Shown in pieces: positions 17,209 to 25,234 of a stretch of DNA of 64,000 bases. The notes below the pieces were generated by a model. The model was not told the DNA's origin, ran no database searches, and worked only from the letters and a program-made list of their open reading frames with translations. The stretch's first letter is position 1. Every line of letters begins with the position of its first letter. A program made the translations under genes and the position numbers. The stretch is from Arthrobacter sp. QXT-31 (GTDB lineage Bacteria > Actinomycetota > Actinomycetes > Actinomycetales > Micrococcaceae), in NCBI RefSeq assembly GCF_001969265.1, contig NZ_CP019304.1, positions 4,898,001-4,962,000 of the forward strand. The letters are read 5' to 3'.

Positions 17209-17268
17209 ATGATCCACGCCACACACAATGGAGTCCGGCGGCGTGTGTCCATAACTTTCAGCAGCTAG
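17209..17268 (+). CDS. Leader ORF before the permease (19 codons, probably leaderless)
   Basis: ATG at 17209, 7 bases after the -10 box, encodes MIHATHNGVRRRVSITFSS. The first codons share the pattern M-x-(Y/H)-A-T with the betB leader ORF, and the surrounding bases (ACGCCACAC) are conserved. Unlike the betB leader it ends well before the main gene. Function unknown. Confidence 0.4.
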   Translation: MIHATHNGVRRRVSITFSS

Positions 17269-17290
17269 TCACCAGCAATTGGGGGAAGAC

Positions 17291-17319
17291 GGCCGGGCGC
17301 TGCAGCGCGGTGCCCGGCC
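17291..17319 (+). promoter_or_regulatory. Stem-loop in permease leader
   Basis: GGCCGGGC and GCCCGGCC form a perfect 8-base-pair stem with an inner GCTGCAGC palindrome, between the leader ORF and the permease. It lies in the 5' untranslated region and could attenuate or protect the message; no T tract follows. Confidence 0.4.
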
Positions 17320-17404
17320 CGTCGATTTCAGCAGTGTGATTTAATCTGCGTCCAATGGAGGCCGCGGGTAATCACCAACGTGCTTTTCTGACTTAGGAGT
17401 TCAG

Positions 17405-19024
17405 ATGTTGGAACCCAGCAAGAGTACTGATTCAAGCGGTATGGACGAATTCGGCTATGCCCAGACCCTGGACCGGAGCATCGGCAAGTTCGCCAGCTTC
17501 GCCGCCGGGGTCAGCTACATCTCCATCCTCACCGGTGTTTTTCAACTGTTCTACTTTGGTTTCTCCATGGCCGGCCCGGCGTACGCCTGGTCCTGGCCCA
17601 TCGTTTTCGTCGGCCAGCTGATGGTGGCGCTGTGCTTCGCCGAACTGGCAGGCCGCTACCCGGTGGCCGGTTCGGTCTACAACTGGGCCAAGCAACTTTC
17701 GTCAGGGACGTTCGCATGGCTGGCCGGCTGGCTGCTGCTGATCTCCTCCATGGTGGCGCTCGGCGCCGTCGCCCTGGCGCTGCAGCTCACCCTGCCCCAG
17801 ATCTGGTCCGGTTTTCAGATCGTAGGTGACGGCACCGGCACCTACGACTTCGCCCTCAACGGCGTCCTGCTGGCGAGCATCATGATCACCATCTCCACCC
17901 TCATCAATGCTTTCGGCGTGAAGCTGATGACCAAAATCAACAGCATCGGCGTCTTCGTGGAGCTTGCCGCGGCCGTGCTGCTGATCCTTGCCCTCGGCTG
18001 GCATGTGGTCCGTGGCCCCGAGGTCCTCTTCGACACTGCCGGCTTCGGTGAGGGGCACGACCTCGGGTTCTTCGGAGTCTTCCTTATCGGCGCGATGGCT
18101 TCCGGCTACGTCATGTACGGCTTCGACACCGCCAGTTCCCTCGGTGAGGAGACCAAGGACCCGAAGAAGACCGCTCCCAAGGCGATCCTGCGGGCAATCA
18201 CGGCGTCCTTCATCCTCGGCGGCCTGATCCTGCTGTTCGGCATCCTTGCGGCTCCGGACCTTAGCGACCCCAAGCTCGGCTCTGCAGACGGCGGCCTGCA
18301 GTACATCGTGCTGTCGGTCCTGGGCGGGCCGTTTGGCAAGGCCTTCCTGGCCTGCATCGTTGTTGCGGTGTTCGTCTGCACCCTCGCAGTCCACGCCGCC
18401 GCTATCCGGATGATGTTCGCCATGGCCCGGGACAACAACCTGCCCTTCAGCCGGCAGCTCAGCAAAGTCCATCCCGAGCGTAAGACGCCGACCGTGGCGG
18501 CCATCACCATTGGAGTCATCGCCATTGTTCCGCTGATCGTCAACGTCTCCCAGCCTGCGATCTTCACGATCCTGTCCAGCATCAGCATCGTGCTCATCTA
18601 CCTGTCCTACCTGCTGGTTACCGTGCCCCTGCTGCGGCGGCGCTTCCTGAAGAAATGGCCGCTGTCCGACGAAACCCACGGAAAGGCCGGGTTCAGCCTC
18701 GGCCGGTGGGGCCTGCCCGTGAACATCCTCGCGGTCCTGTGGGGCGGCGCCATGACGATGAACCTGATCTGGCCGCGCCAGGAAATCTACAACTCCGTGC
18801 CGCCGTTCGAGTGGTACCTGCAGTGGGGCGGAGTCATCTTCGTCGCCGCCGTCACCGCAGGCGGGGCCCTGCTGTACCGCCTGAAGATCAGGCACCAGAC
18901 CGGCGTCCTCGCCGAGCACGCAGCGGCCGCCGCAACAGATCCCTCGCCGGACTCTGTCGAGGCTGTCGAGGTGGCAGCTCAGTCGACCACGCAGGAGCCA
19001 GCCAAAATAATGGGCACGGTATAA
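17405..19024 (+). CDS. APC-family permease, probably for choline or a related amine
   Basis: A 539-residue amino acid-polyamine-organocation transporter with about 12 membrane helices and a C-terminal cytoplasmic tail rich in Ala, Glu and Thr. Signature segments include YGFDTASSLGEETKDPKKTAPKAI and the early GVSYISILTGVFQLFYFG. ATG 17405 follows a TTAGGAG ribosome site. Its promoter carries the same paired operators as betB-codA, so it belongs to the choline regulon; choline, betaine or a quaternary amine is the likely substrate, though the family usually moves amino acids, GABA or ethanolamine. Substrate is inference. Confidence 0.85.
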   Translation: MLEPSKSTDSSGMDEFGYAQTLDRSIGKFASFAAGVSYISILTGVFQLFYFGFSMAGPAYAWSWPIVFVGQLMVALCFAELAGRYPVAGSVYNWAKQLSSGTFAWLAGWLLLISSMVALGAVALALQLTLPQIWSGFQIVGDGTGTYDFALNGVLLASIMITISTLINAFGVKLMTKINSIGVFVELAAAVLLILALGWHVVRGPEVLFDTAGFGEGHDLGFFGVFLIGAMASGYVMYGFDTASSLGEETKDPKKTAPKAILRAITASFILGGLILLFGILAAPDLSDPKLGSADGGLQYIVLSVLGGPFGKAFLACIVVAVFVCTLAVHAAAIRMMFAMARDNNLPFSRQLSKVHPERKTPTVAAITIGVIAIVPLIVNVSQPAIFTILSSISIVLIYLSYLLVTVPLLRRRFLKKWPLSDETHGKAGFSLGRWGLPVNILAVLWGGAMTMNLIWPRQEIYNSVPPFEWYLQWGGVIFVAAVTAGGALLYRLKIRHQTGVLAEHAAAAATDPSPDSVEAVEVAAQSTTQEPAKIMGTV

Positions 19025-19040
19025 CCGCAGCCGCAGCCCC

Positions 19041-19086
19041 GGAGCGCATCCCTTTGCCGGTAGCAACCGGCGAAGGGATGCGCTCC
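19041..19086 (+). terminator. Strong hairpin after the permease
   Basis: Arms GGAGCGCATCCCTT and AAGGGATGCGCTCC plus an inner GCCGGT/ACCGGC pair around a four-base AGCA loop, giving about 20 pairs. It lies 16 bases after the permease stop. No T tract, but position and strength fit a terminator. Confidence 0.75.
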
Positions 19087-19199
19087 GGCGTCTGTCCGGC
19101 CTCTGCCGGGCCCCTTGGGTGGCCATGAAGTGGCAAGACCCGAGCACTGAAGACATCCGTGCCCTGTTGCACCGGTGCCAGGCAGGGTATGTTGCACGA

Positions 19200-20441
19200 A
19201 TGGACGATACATATCAGGTCATCGTGGTCGGCGGAGGGTTTGCCGGCATGACCGCGGCCGAGCACCTGGGCCGCAAGGGCATCCGTGTACTCCTCATCGA
19301 CGCTAACAACTATCACCAGTTCCAGCCCCTCCTCTACCAGGTGGCGGCGTCGCAGATCGGGGTGTCAGCCGTGGCCCGGCCCTTGCGCTCGGTTTTCCGC
19401 GGCTCGAAAGGCGTCCGTGTGCTCACGGCAGAAGTGACGGCGATCGATTCCGCCACCCGCACTGTCACCACGGTCGACGGGACCCGCTACCAGGCGCAGA
19501 TCCTCGTCATTGCCGCAGGCGCGGTGCCGAACTTCTTCAACACTCCGGGCGCCGAAGAACATGCCTACCCGCTGTATTCCGTGGCCGACGCCACGCGGCT
19601 GAGCGCTGCCCTCACTGCTGTGCTGGATGAGACAGACCGCGCACATTCAGGCAATGCCGACGTGGTGGTTGTCGGCGGTGGCCCGACTGGCGTTGAGACC
19701 GCGGGCGCACTCGCCGAGAACATCAAGTACCTCGTGCCGAAGTACTTTTCGCCGGACCTTGCGGCCCGGTGCCGAGTCCACCTCGTGGATATGGTGCCGA
19801 ACGTGCTGATGGCGTTCTCTGAGAAATCACAGGAGTACACGCGCGACCGGCTGGTGAAGCTCGGGGTCCAGCTGCACATGGGCCAGGGTGTTACCGAGGT
19901 CCGCGACGACGGCGTGACACTGGCGGACGGGACGGTCATTCCCGCGCAGATCGTGGTGTGGGCCGGCGGCCTGAAGGCCGGGAAAGTTGTCGCCGAATCG
20001 GGACTGCCGCAGGGGAAGGGCGGACGCATCGACGTGCTGCCGGACCTGACCGCGCCCGGCGCCGAAGGCGTCTACGTGCTCGGTGACGCAGCCAACATCA
20101 CCGATGCCAGCGGCGCCAAACTCCCCCAGCTCGGCTCGGTTGCCGAGCAGTCCGGCAAATGGGCCGCCCGCAACATTCACGCCGACCTGACCGGCGGCAC
20201 ACGGCAGCCCTTCGCCTACTGGGACAAAGGCTACATGGCCATGGTCGGCCGCGGGGCCGCCGTCGCCGAACTGGGCCGCAAGCGGATCCAACTGCAAGGG
20301 CCGCTGGCGTTCCTCTCATGGCTCGGTGTCCACCTCGCCTTGCTCCCCGGCACCCAGCAGAAAATCCGCGCGCTCTCCTCCTGGGTTACCGGCTACGTTA
20401 CGCACAGCCCGTCCCACGTCGTCGTCGGCCGGCCGGATTAG
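19200..20441 (+). CDS. Type II NADH dehydrogenase-like FAD oxidoreductase (NDH-2)
   Basis: A 413-residue two-Rossmann flavoprotein. VVGGGFAGMTAAEHLG near the N-terminus binds FAD; VVVVGGGPTGVETAGALAE in the middle binds NAD(P)H; YVLGDAANI is the FAD-phosphate motif. The segment ANNYHQFQPLLYQVA is typical of NDH-2 and related quinone reductases, which pass electrons from NADH to menaquinone without pumping protons. The C-terminal amphipathic helix region (LAFLSWLGVHLALLPG) would sit on the membrane. ATG 19200 is chosen on family N-termini; an in-frame GTG lies at 19119. Monocistronic by appearance. Confidence 0.87.
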   Translation: MDDTYQVIVVGGGFAGMTAAEHLGRKGIRVLLIDANNYHQFQPLLYQVAASQIGVSAVARPLRSVFRGSKGVRVLTAEVTAIDSATRTVTTVDGTRYQAQILVIAAGAVPNFFNTPGAEEHAYPLYSVADATRLSAALTAVLDETDRAHSGNADVVVVGGGPTGVETAGALAENIKYLVPKYFSPDLAARCRVHLVDMVPNVLMAFSEKSQEYTRDRLVKLGVQLHMGQGVTEVRDDGVTLADGTVIPAQIVVWAGGLKAGKVVAESGLPQGKGGRIDVLPDLTAPGAEGVYVLGDAANITDASGAKLPQLGSVAEQSGKWAARNIHADLTGGTRQPFAYWDKGYMAMVGRGAAVAELGRKRIQLQGPLAFLSWLGVHLALLPGTQQKIRALSSWVTGYVTHSPSHVVVGRPD

Positions 20442-20551
20442 AAGGTTCAAAACCGCCGTCGACATCAGCGCTGGCCCCGGCGTAGGCTGACAGCATCGGC
20501 GCATGTGCCCGGTGACCCTGCGTCGATACCTCAATCGATGAAGGAGGACCA

Positions 20552-20992
20552 ATGAGTGCTGTACGTGAATTCATGACTACGGATGCGCAGTGTATTAAGG
20601 AGAACCAGTCTCTCGTAGATGCTGCACGGATGATGCTGGATCTGGACTGCGGATCGTTGCCGATCTGTGGTGACGACGGCAAGTTGAAGGGCATGATCAC
20701 TGACCGTGACATCACGCTGAAGTGTGTGGCCACTGGCCGCGATCCACGTGAGATGCTGGCCCGTGACCTCGCCATGGGCAGGCCCCACTGGATTGAAGCC
20801 GATGCCAACGTTGACGCCGCCATCGAAATGATGGAGAAGTACCAGGTCCGTAGGCTCCCCGTCATTGCTGACCACAAATTGGTAGGCATCATCAGCCAGG
20901 GTGACATCGCGCGCAACTACACAGAGCAGCGCGTGGGCGAACTGGTGGAGCACATTTCGGAACGCAGCCGAATGCAGACGAGCAGTTCCTAA
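20552..20992 (+). CDS. Tandem CBS-domain protein
   Basis: A 146-residue stand-alone pair of CBS domains. Each half ends in the typical loop: KGMITDRDITLK and VGIISQGDIARN. Such proteins sense adenine nucleotides or similar ligands; several actinobacterial ones are stress- or hypoxia-induced. ATG 20552 has a textbook ribosome site, AAGGAGGACC. A strong rho-independent terminator follows directly, so it is a single-gene unit. Partner unknown. Confidence 0.88.
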   Translation: MSAVREFMTTDAQCIKENQSLVDAARMMLDLDCGSLPICGDDGKLKGMITDRDITLKCVATGRDPREMLARDLAMGRPHWIEADANVDAAIEMMEKYQVRRLPVIADHKLVGIISQGDIARNYTEQRVGELVEHISERSRMQTSSS

Positions 20993-21014
20993 GTCAGGCA
21001 ATTCCTTGGCAAAC

Positions 21015-21050
21015 AGCGCCGCGGAGATACTCTCCGTGGCGCTAATTTTT
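21015..21050 (+). terminator. Rho-independent terminator after the CBS gene
   Basis: AGCGCCGCGGAGA pairs with TCTCCGTGGCGCT (one G-U) around a TAC loop and is followed by AATTTTT. A textbook intrinsic terminator. Confidence 0.9.
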
Positions 21051-21113
21051 CTGCAGGCTTTGGACCTGGTCCCGGCACCTGCCCCGCTGAGGAGATTCGC
21101 CTAGGCTGGCTCC

Positions 21114-21488
21114 ATGAGTATCGAGTCTTTGACCGCCCAGTTGCGCCACTTTGCCCAGGACCGCGATTGGGAACAGTTCCACACGCCCAAGAACCTGGCC
21201 ATGGCCCTGAGCGGCGAGGCCGGCGAGCTGCTGGCGCTCTTCCAGTGGCTACGGGACGAGCAGGTCAGTGAATGGTTCGAGGACCCGGCCAACAGGACCG
21301 CCGTGGAACATGAGATGGCCGATGTCTTTGGTTACCTCCTGCGGCTCGCCGACGTCCTGGACATCGACCTCGAATCATCCCTCCGGGCCAAAATCGGTAT
21401 CAACGCGCAGAAGTACCCCGTCGAACTCGCCCGCGGCAATGCGCTGAAGTATACGGCGCTGGCTGCCATGCGGCCAGCGGACAGCTAG
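21114..21488 (+). CDS. MazG-like nucleotide pyrophosphohydrolase (dCTPase type)
   Basis: A 124-residue all-alpha NTP-PPase of the RS21-C6/MazG-like group. GEAGELLALFQWL and EHEMADVFGYLLRLADVL provide the Glu/Asp cluster that binds Mg. It would hydrolyse non-canonical or excess dNTPs to dNMP and pyrophosphate (house-cleaning). Starts at ATG 21114. Its TAG stop (21486-21488) lies inside the 6-base target site duplicated by the IS481 element, so the insertion is directly behind the gene and leaves it intact. Confidence 0.85.
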   Translation: MSIESLTAQLRHFAQDRDWEQFHTPKNLAMALSGEAGELLALFQWLRDEQVSEWFEDPANRTAVEHEMADVFGYLLRLADVLDIDLESSLRAKIGINAQKYPVELARGNALKYTALAAMRPADS

Positions 21489-21489
21489 G
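21484..21489. repeat. Target-site duplication, left copy
   Basis: GCTAGG, directly repeated at 22563-22568 on the other side of the insertion sequence. It includes the TAG stop of the MazG-like gene. Confidence 0.85.
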
Positions 21490-22562
21490 TGTATTGACCA
21501 CGGACGTTAGTGACGCTCGGCGTGGTTCGGTGACATGAAGAAGACCTCCGGGTGGAGTGGGGCTTGTCTAGAGTCCAATTCCACGCACGGAGGTCTTCAT
21601 GTCCCACCCTAACGCTCTTCTGACGCCCCGTGGCCGGCTGCAGCTCGCGCAGTGTGTCGTTGACCAATGTTGGAGTCTGCGCCGGGCCGCGGAACGGTTC
21701 CAGGTCTCGGTCCCGACCGCTGCGCGCTGGGCTGAGCGCTACCGCGAGCATGGACCGGAAGCAATGGAGGACCGCTCCAGCCGCCCGCACTCTTCGCCTC
21801 GGCGGACTGCCACGCGTACCGAGCGGCGGATCATCGCCCTCCGTGTGAACCGCCGGTGGGGCCCTGCCAGGATCGGTTATCTGCTGGGCATCCACCCCTC
21901 CACCGTCCATCGTGTGCTGTCCCGCTACCGGCTCGCGAAACTGGCCTGGCTCGATCGCGGCACCGGCAGGGTGATCCGCCGCTACGAACACGACAAGCCC
22001 GGGGACCTGGTCCACGTCGACATCAAAAAGCTCGGCCGTATCCCCAATGGCGGCGGACACCGGGTCCTGGGCAGGACCGCCGGGTGGAAGAACAAGACCG
22101 GCACCACGGCCAACCGCCGGCCCGGCTATCACTACCTCCACAACGCCGTCGATGACCACTCACGTCTTGCCTACAGCGAGATCCTCACCGACGAGAAAAA
22201 GGAAACAGCAGCAGCCTTCTGGTCCCGGGCCAATGCCTGGTTCAACGCCCACGGAATCACCGTCCAGCGCGTCCTGACCGATAACGGGAACTGCTACCGG
22301 TCCCGCGCTTTCGCTGAAGCCCTGGGCCCGGACATCAAGCACAAACGCACCCGCCCCTACCGGCCACAAACCAACGGCAAGGTCGAACGCTTCAACCGGA
22401 CCATGCTCGAGGAATGGGCCTACATCCGCCCGTACCGCTCAGAGGCCGAGCGTGTCGCCGCTTTCCCCGACTGGCTCCATGCCTACAATCACCACCGAGC
22501 CCACACCGCCCTCAAAGGTCAGACACCGGTCAGCCGCGTCACCAACCTCTCAGGTCAATACA
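21490..22562 (+). mobile_element. Complete IS481-family insertion sequence (1073 bp)
   Basis: Bounded by inverted repeats 21490-21516 and 22536-22562 that agree at 22 of 27 positions, both beginning TGTATTGACC, with 5'-TG and CA-3' tips. A 6-base direct repeat GCTAGG flanks it. It holds one intact transposase gene. The intact repeats and duplication point to a fairly recent insertion. Without a second copy in the window, the host copy number is unknown. Confidence 0.92.
21532..21603 (+). promoter_or_regulatory. Hairpin hiding the transposase ribosome site and start codon
   Basis: GAAGACCTCCG (21540-21550) pairs with CGGAGGTCTTC (21588-21598); pairing extends on both sides to GACATG/CATGTC, and an inner GTGGA/TCCAC pair stacks on it. 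The right arm contains the GGAGG ribosome site and the ATG of the transposase, so outside transcripts would be poorly translated. Confidence 0.65.
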
Positions 22563-22567
22563 GCTAG
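21599..22567 (+). CDS. IS481-family transposase
   Basis: A 322-residue DDE transposase. The N-terminal helix-turn-helix (SLRRAAERFQVSVPTAARWA) is followed by an rve integrase core: DVDIKK-type first Asp (HVDIKKLG), DDHSRLAYSEIL, second Asp in VLTDNGNCYRS, and the Glu in RPQTNGKVERFNRTMLEEW. The length and motif order are those of intact IS481 enzymes. ATG 21599 follows GGAGG, which lies in a hairpin. The TAG stop (22565-22567) is outside the element and is supplied by the duplicated target sequence. Confidence 0.95.
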   Translation: MSHPNALLTPRGRLQLAQCVVDQCWSLRRAAERFQVSVPTAARWAERYREHGPEAMEDRSSRPHSSPRRTATRTERRIIALRVNRRWGPARIGYLLGIHPSTVHRVLSRYRLAKLAWLDRGTGRVIRRYEHDKPGDLVHVDIKKLGRIPNGGGHRVLGRTAGWKNKTGTTANRRPGYHYLHNAVDDHSRLAYSEILTDEKKETAAAFWSRANAWFNAHGITVQRVLTDNGNCYRSRAFAEALGPDIKHKRTRPYRPQTNGKVERFNRTMLEEWAYIRPYRSEAERVAAFPDWLHAYNHHRAHTALKGQTPVSRVTNLSGQYS

Positions 22568-22568
22568 G
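22563..22568. repeat. Target-site duplication, right copy
   Basis: GCTAGG, identical to 21484-21489. It provides the transposase stop codon. Confidence 0.85.
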
Positions 22569-22654
22569 CTCGCCTGCACCCGCGGTGGTAAATAGTTCGT
22601 CCCGGCAGGTGCCGGCAGGTCCGGCAAAAATTTTCCGCCCCAAAACAGGGCGTG

Positions 22655-22692
22655 TCTGATATATTAGTTTCGTCCTCTGATATATATTAGTT
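22655..22692. promoter_or_regulatory. Tandem TCTGATATAT(AT)TAGTT repeats, probable operator
   Basis: Two direct copies start at 22655 and 22676, 21 bases apart (about two helical turns). Each is a near-palindrome of the CTGATATATTAG kind, as bound by GntR/FCD regulators. They lie 60-100 bases before the aminotransferase operon and in an AT-rich promoter region. No GntR gene is in the window. Confidence 0.5.
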
Positions 22693-22752
22693 CCACATGG
22701 GATCTGAAGTTCTCGGAGGATCAATCGTCAACTCGATGAGGAGTGGAACAGC

Positions 22753-23952
22753 ATGCAGCAACTCGCGCACCGGCTCGAACGCCTAGGCACCGAAACCGCC
22801 TTCAGCGTCGCGCAAGCCGCCGCGGCCTGGAAGGCGAAGGGGAACCTGGTGTACCCCTTCCACCTGGGCGACATCAACATCCCCACCGCGCCGAACATCG
22901 TGGAAGCGATGAACCGGGCGATCGCAGATGGCTACACGGGCTACTGCCCCGGCCCCGGCATCCCGCAGCTGCGTGAAGCCCTGGCTGACGACATCGGCTC
23001 GCGACGCGGTATCGAATTCTCCCCCGAGAATGTGGTGGTCATGACCGGCGGCAAGCCCGTCATCACGAAGTTCCTGCAGGCGGTCATGAACCCCGGCCAG
23101 GAAGTGCTCTACCCCAACCCCGGCTTCCCGATCTATGAATCGCAGATCGAGTACCTCGGCGGCACGGCCGTACCGTACCGCTACGTGCCCACCAGCACGG
23201 GCTTCGCGATCGACCTGGAGCAGATCCGCGCCTCGATCACCCCGAACACGGTCGCCATCATCTACAACGACCTGCAGAACCCCATTTCGGCGGAGTCAAC
23301 GGCGGCCGAGCGCGAGGCCATTGCGCAGCTCGCCATCGAACACGACCTCTGGGTCCTCTCCGACGAGGCCTACTTCGAAACCCGCTATGAGGGAGTCTCG
23401 AGCTCGATCACCTCGATTCCCGGCATGGCCGAGCGCACCGTGATCCTCTACACCTTCAGCAAGAAGTTCGCCATGACCGGCTCACGCCTCGGCTGCGCCG
23501 TCGCCCCGCGCGAGATCGCCCAGGTGCTCAGCACGCTCAACACCAACGACGAGTCCTGCACCACGCACTACGTGCAGTGGGCCGGCATCGAAGCACTCCG
23601 CGGCCCCCAGGATTCCGTGCAGCAGATGCTCGACATCCTCCAGACGCGCCGCGATACCGCGTGCGAGCTCGTGAACTCCATCCCCGGCATGCACGTCGCC
23701 GTGCCGCAGTCCACGTTCTACCTGTTCCCGGACGTCACCGAGGTCATGGAGCGCCTGGGCTACACGGCAGTGGGCGACTTCGCCAGCGATGCCCTGTACA
23801 AGACCGGAGTCTCCTTCTGCACCCGCGAGCACTTCGGACGTCGCCTGCCCGGCGAGGACCGGCAGTACATCCGGCTCGCCTACTCGGGCATCGAAGCGGC
23901 AGATATCCGCGAGGGTCTGGGACGCCTGCGCGAATGGATCGAGACCGCATGA
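22753..23952 (+). CDS. Class I/II PLP-dependent aminotransferase
   Basis: A 399-residue fold-type I aminotransferase. YPNPGFPIYESQIEYLG, YNDLQNPIS (the Asn that contacts PLP), SDEAYFETRYEG and the Schiff-base lysine in YTFSKKFAMTGSRLG are all present. GAGGAG lies 12 bases before ATG 22753. Its stop overlaps the start of a D-2-hydroxyacid dehydrogenase by 4 bases, so the pair probably converts an amino acid to its 2-oxo acid and then to the 2-hydroxy acid, or the reverse. The amino donor is unknown; serine/glycine or aspartate chemistry would pair well with glycerate or glyoxylate reduction. Confidence 0.88.
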   Translation: MQQLAHRLERLGTETAFSVAQAAAAWKAKGNLVYPFHLGDINIPTAPNIVEAMNRAIADGYTGYCPGPGIPQLREALADDIGSRRGIEFSPENVVVMTGGKPVITKFLQAVMNPGQEVLYPNPGFPIYESQIEYLGGTAVPYRYVPTSTGFAIDLEQIRASITPNTVAIIYNDLQNPISAESTAAEREAIAQLAIEHDLWVLSDEAYFETRYEGVSSSITSIPGMAERTVILYTFSKKFAMTGSRLGCAVAPREIAQVLSTLNTNDESCTTHYVQWAGIEALRGPQDSVQQMLDILQTRRDTACELVNSIPGMHVAVPQSTFYLFPDVTEVMERLGYTAVGDFASDALYKTGVSFCTREHFGRRLPGEDRQYIRLAYSGIEAADIREGLGRLREWIETA

Positions 23953-24908
23953 GCCGCGTAGTCGTCACAGGACGGATTCCTGACGCCGCCCTCGAAAAGA
24001 TCCGCGCTGAGCACGAGGTCGATGCCTGGGCCGGCCCGGAGTCCATCAGCCGCGAGGAGCTCCTGCGCCGCGTCGCCGGCGCCGACGCCATCGTGAGCCT
24101 GCTCACCGAGCGCGTCGACGGCGACCTGCTGGACGCCGCGGGCCCCCAGCTCAAGGTTGTCTCCAACGTCGCCGTCGGCTACGACAACATCGACGTGCCG
24201 GCATGCACCTCCCGTGGCGTCGTCGCCACCAACACCCCCGGCGTGCTCACCGAGGCCACCGCCGACATCGCGTTCGGGCTCATCCTCATGGCAACCCGCC
24301 GGCTGGGTGAGGGCGAACGGCTCATCCGCGCCGGCCAGCCCTGGAAGTGGGGCATGTTCTTCCTGCTCGGCTCCAGCCTGCAGGGCAAGACTCTCGGCGT
24401 CGTCGGCATGGGCGGCATCGGCCAGGCCACGGCACGCCGCGCCAAGGCCTTCGGCATGGAGATTGTCTACCAGTCCCGCAGCGAGATCGACCCCGCGATC
24501 GCCGCGGAACTGGGTGCCCGCCGGGTCGACCTTGACGAGCTGCTGACTGTCTCCGACGTCGTTTCGCTGCACTGCCCCTACGGCCCGAACACGCACCACC
24601 TGATCGGCGCGGAGCAGCTCGCTGCGATGAAGAGCTCGACCTACCTCGTCAACACCGCACGCGGACCGATCGTCGACGAAGCGGCACTCGCTGCCGCGCT
24701 GCGCGACGGCGTTATTGCCGGTGCCGGGCTCGACGTCTTCGAAAAGGAACCGCAGGTCCACCCTGACCTGCTGGACCTGGAGAACGTGACATTGGTGCCG
24801 CACCTCGGCTCGGCCACCGTCGAGACGCGCACGGCTATGGCTGTGCTCGCCGCCGACAACACACTCGCCGTGCTCCGTGGCGAGCAGCCGCCCACACCAA
24901 TCAGTTAG
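23949..24908 (+). CDS. D-isomer 2-hydroxyacid dehydrogenase (glyoxylate/hydroxypyruvate reductase-like)
   Basis: A 319-residue NAD(P)-dependent dehydrogenase. The nucleotide-binding GMGGIGQATARRAKAFGM, the substrate-side NTPGVLTEATAD, the catalytic Arg in NTARGPIVDEAAL, Glu in FEKEPQVHPDLL and His in LVPHLGSAT are all there. The family includes glyoxylate, hydroxypyruvate and D-glycerate enzymes. ATG 23949 overlaps the aminotransferase stop; the open frame further upstream is antisense-type noise over that gene. A perfect 20-pair hairpin follows, ending the operon. Confidence 0.9.
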   Translation: MSRVVVTGRIPDAALEKIRAEHEVDAWAGPESISREELLRRVAGADAIVSLLTERVDGDLLDAAGPQLKVVSNVAVGYDNIDVPACTSRGVVATNTPGVLTEATADIAFGLILMATRRLGEGERLIRAGQPWKWGMFFLLGSSLQGKTLGVVGMGGIGQATARRAKAFGMEIVYQSRSEIDPAIAAELGARRVDLDELLTVSDVVSLHCPYGPNTHHLIGAEQLAAMKSSTYLVNTARGPIVDEAALAAALRDGVIAGAGLDVFEKEPQVHPDLLDLENVTLVPHLGSATVETRTAMAVLAADNTLAVLRGEQPPTPIS

Positions 24909-24930
24909 TCAGCGGCACCGCCAACGCATA

Positions 24931-24976
24931 AACGAGTATGAGCCCCGTCCCCCAAAGGACGGGGCTCATACTCGTT
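24931..24976 (+). terminator. Perfect 20-bp terminator hairpin
   Basis: Arms 24931-24950 and 24957-24976 are fully complementary around a CCCAAA loop and end CGTT. Located 23 bases after the dehydrogenase stop. Confidence 0.85.
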
Positions 24977-25234
24977 CCCGGGGTGACCGCCTCATGGCGA
25001 ATCTCACAGGTCCCCCATGCCGTCTTTAGCATGGACGGCTGGCAAAATTGAAGAGAGGAGTTCAACCCAGCGATGGCCATACTGAACGGCCGCGGCGCAC
25101 CTGTCACCCGGTACCTGAGGTCACAACCTGCAGTTCAGTACGGATTCCGTCGCGGCGCCCGGATGTCCAGGCGCTTCCCTTGACCAGTGTGGTGAACGTG
25201 AGATCCGGTCATCAATCGTCAGTTAGGAACCGAA
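24977..25234. other. Intergenic region without a convincing gene
   Basis: Only a 36-codon ATG frame at 25073-25183 behind GAGGAG, and a TTG frame at 25048, are present; neither has recognisable features. The end of the region holds the start signals of the next gene (TTAGGAACC before 25235). Confidence 0.4.

Noticed and set aside
25073..25183. A 36-codon ATG frame behind GAGGAG
   Set aside because: Spacing of the ribosome site is long, composition is uninformative and no partner is seen; mentioned only in the intergenic entry.
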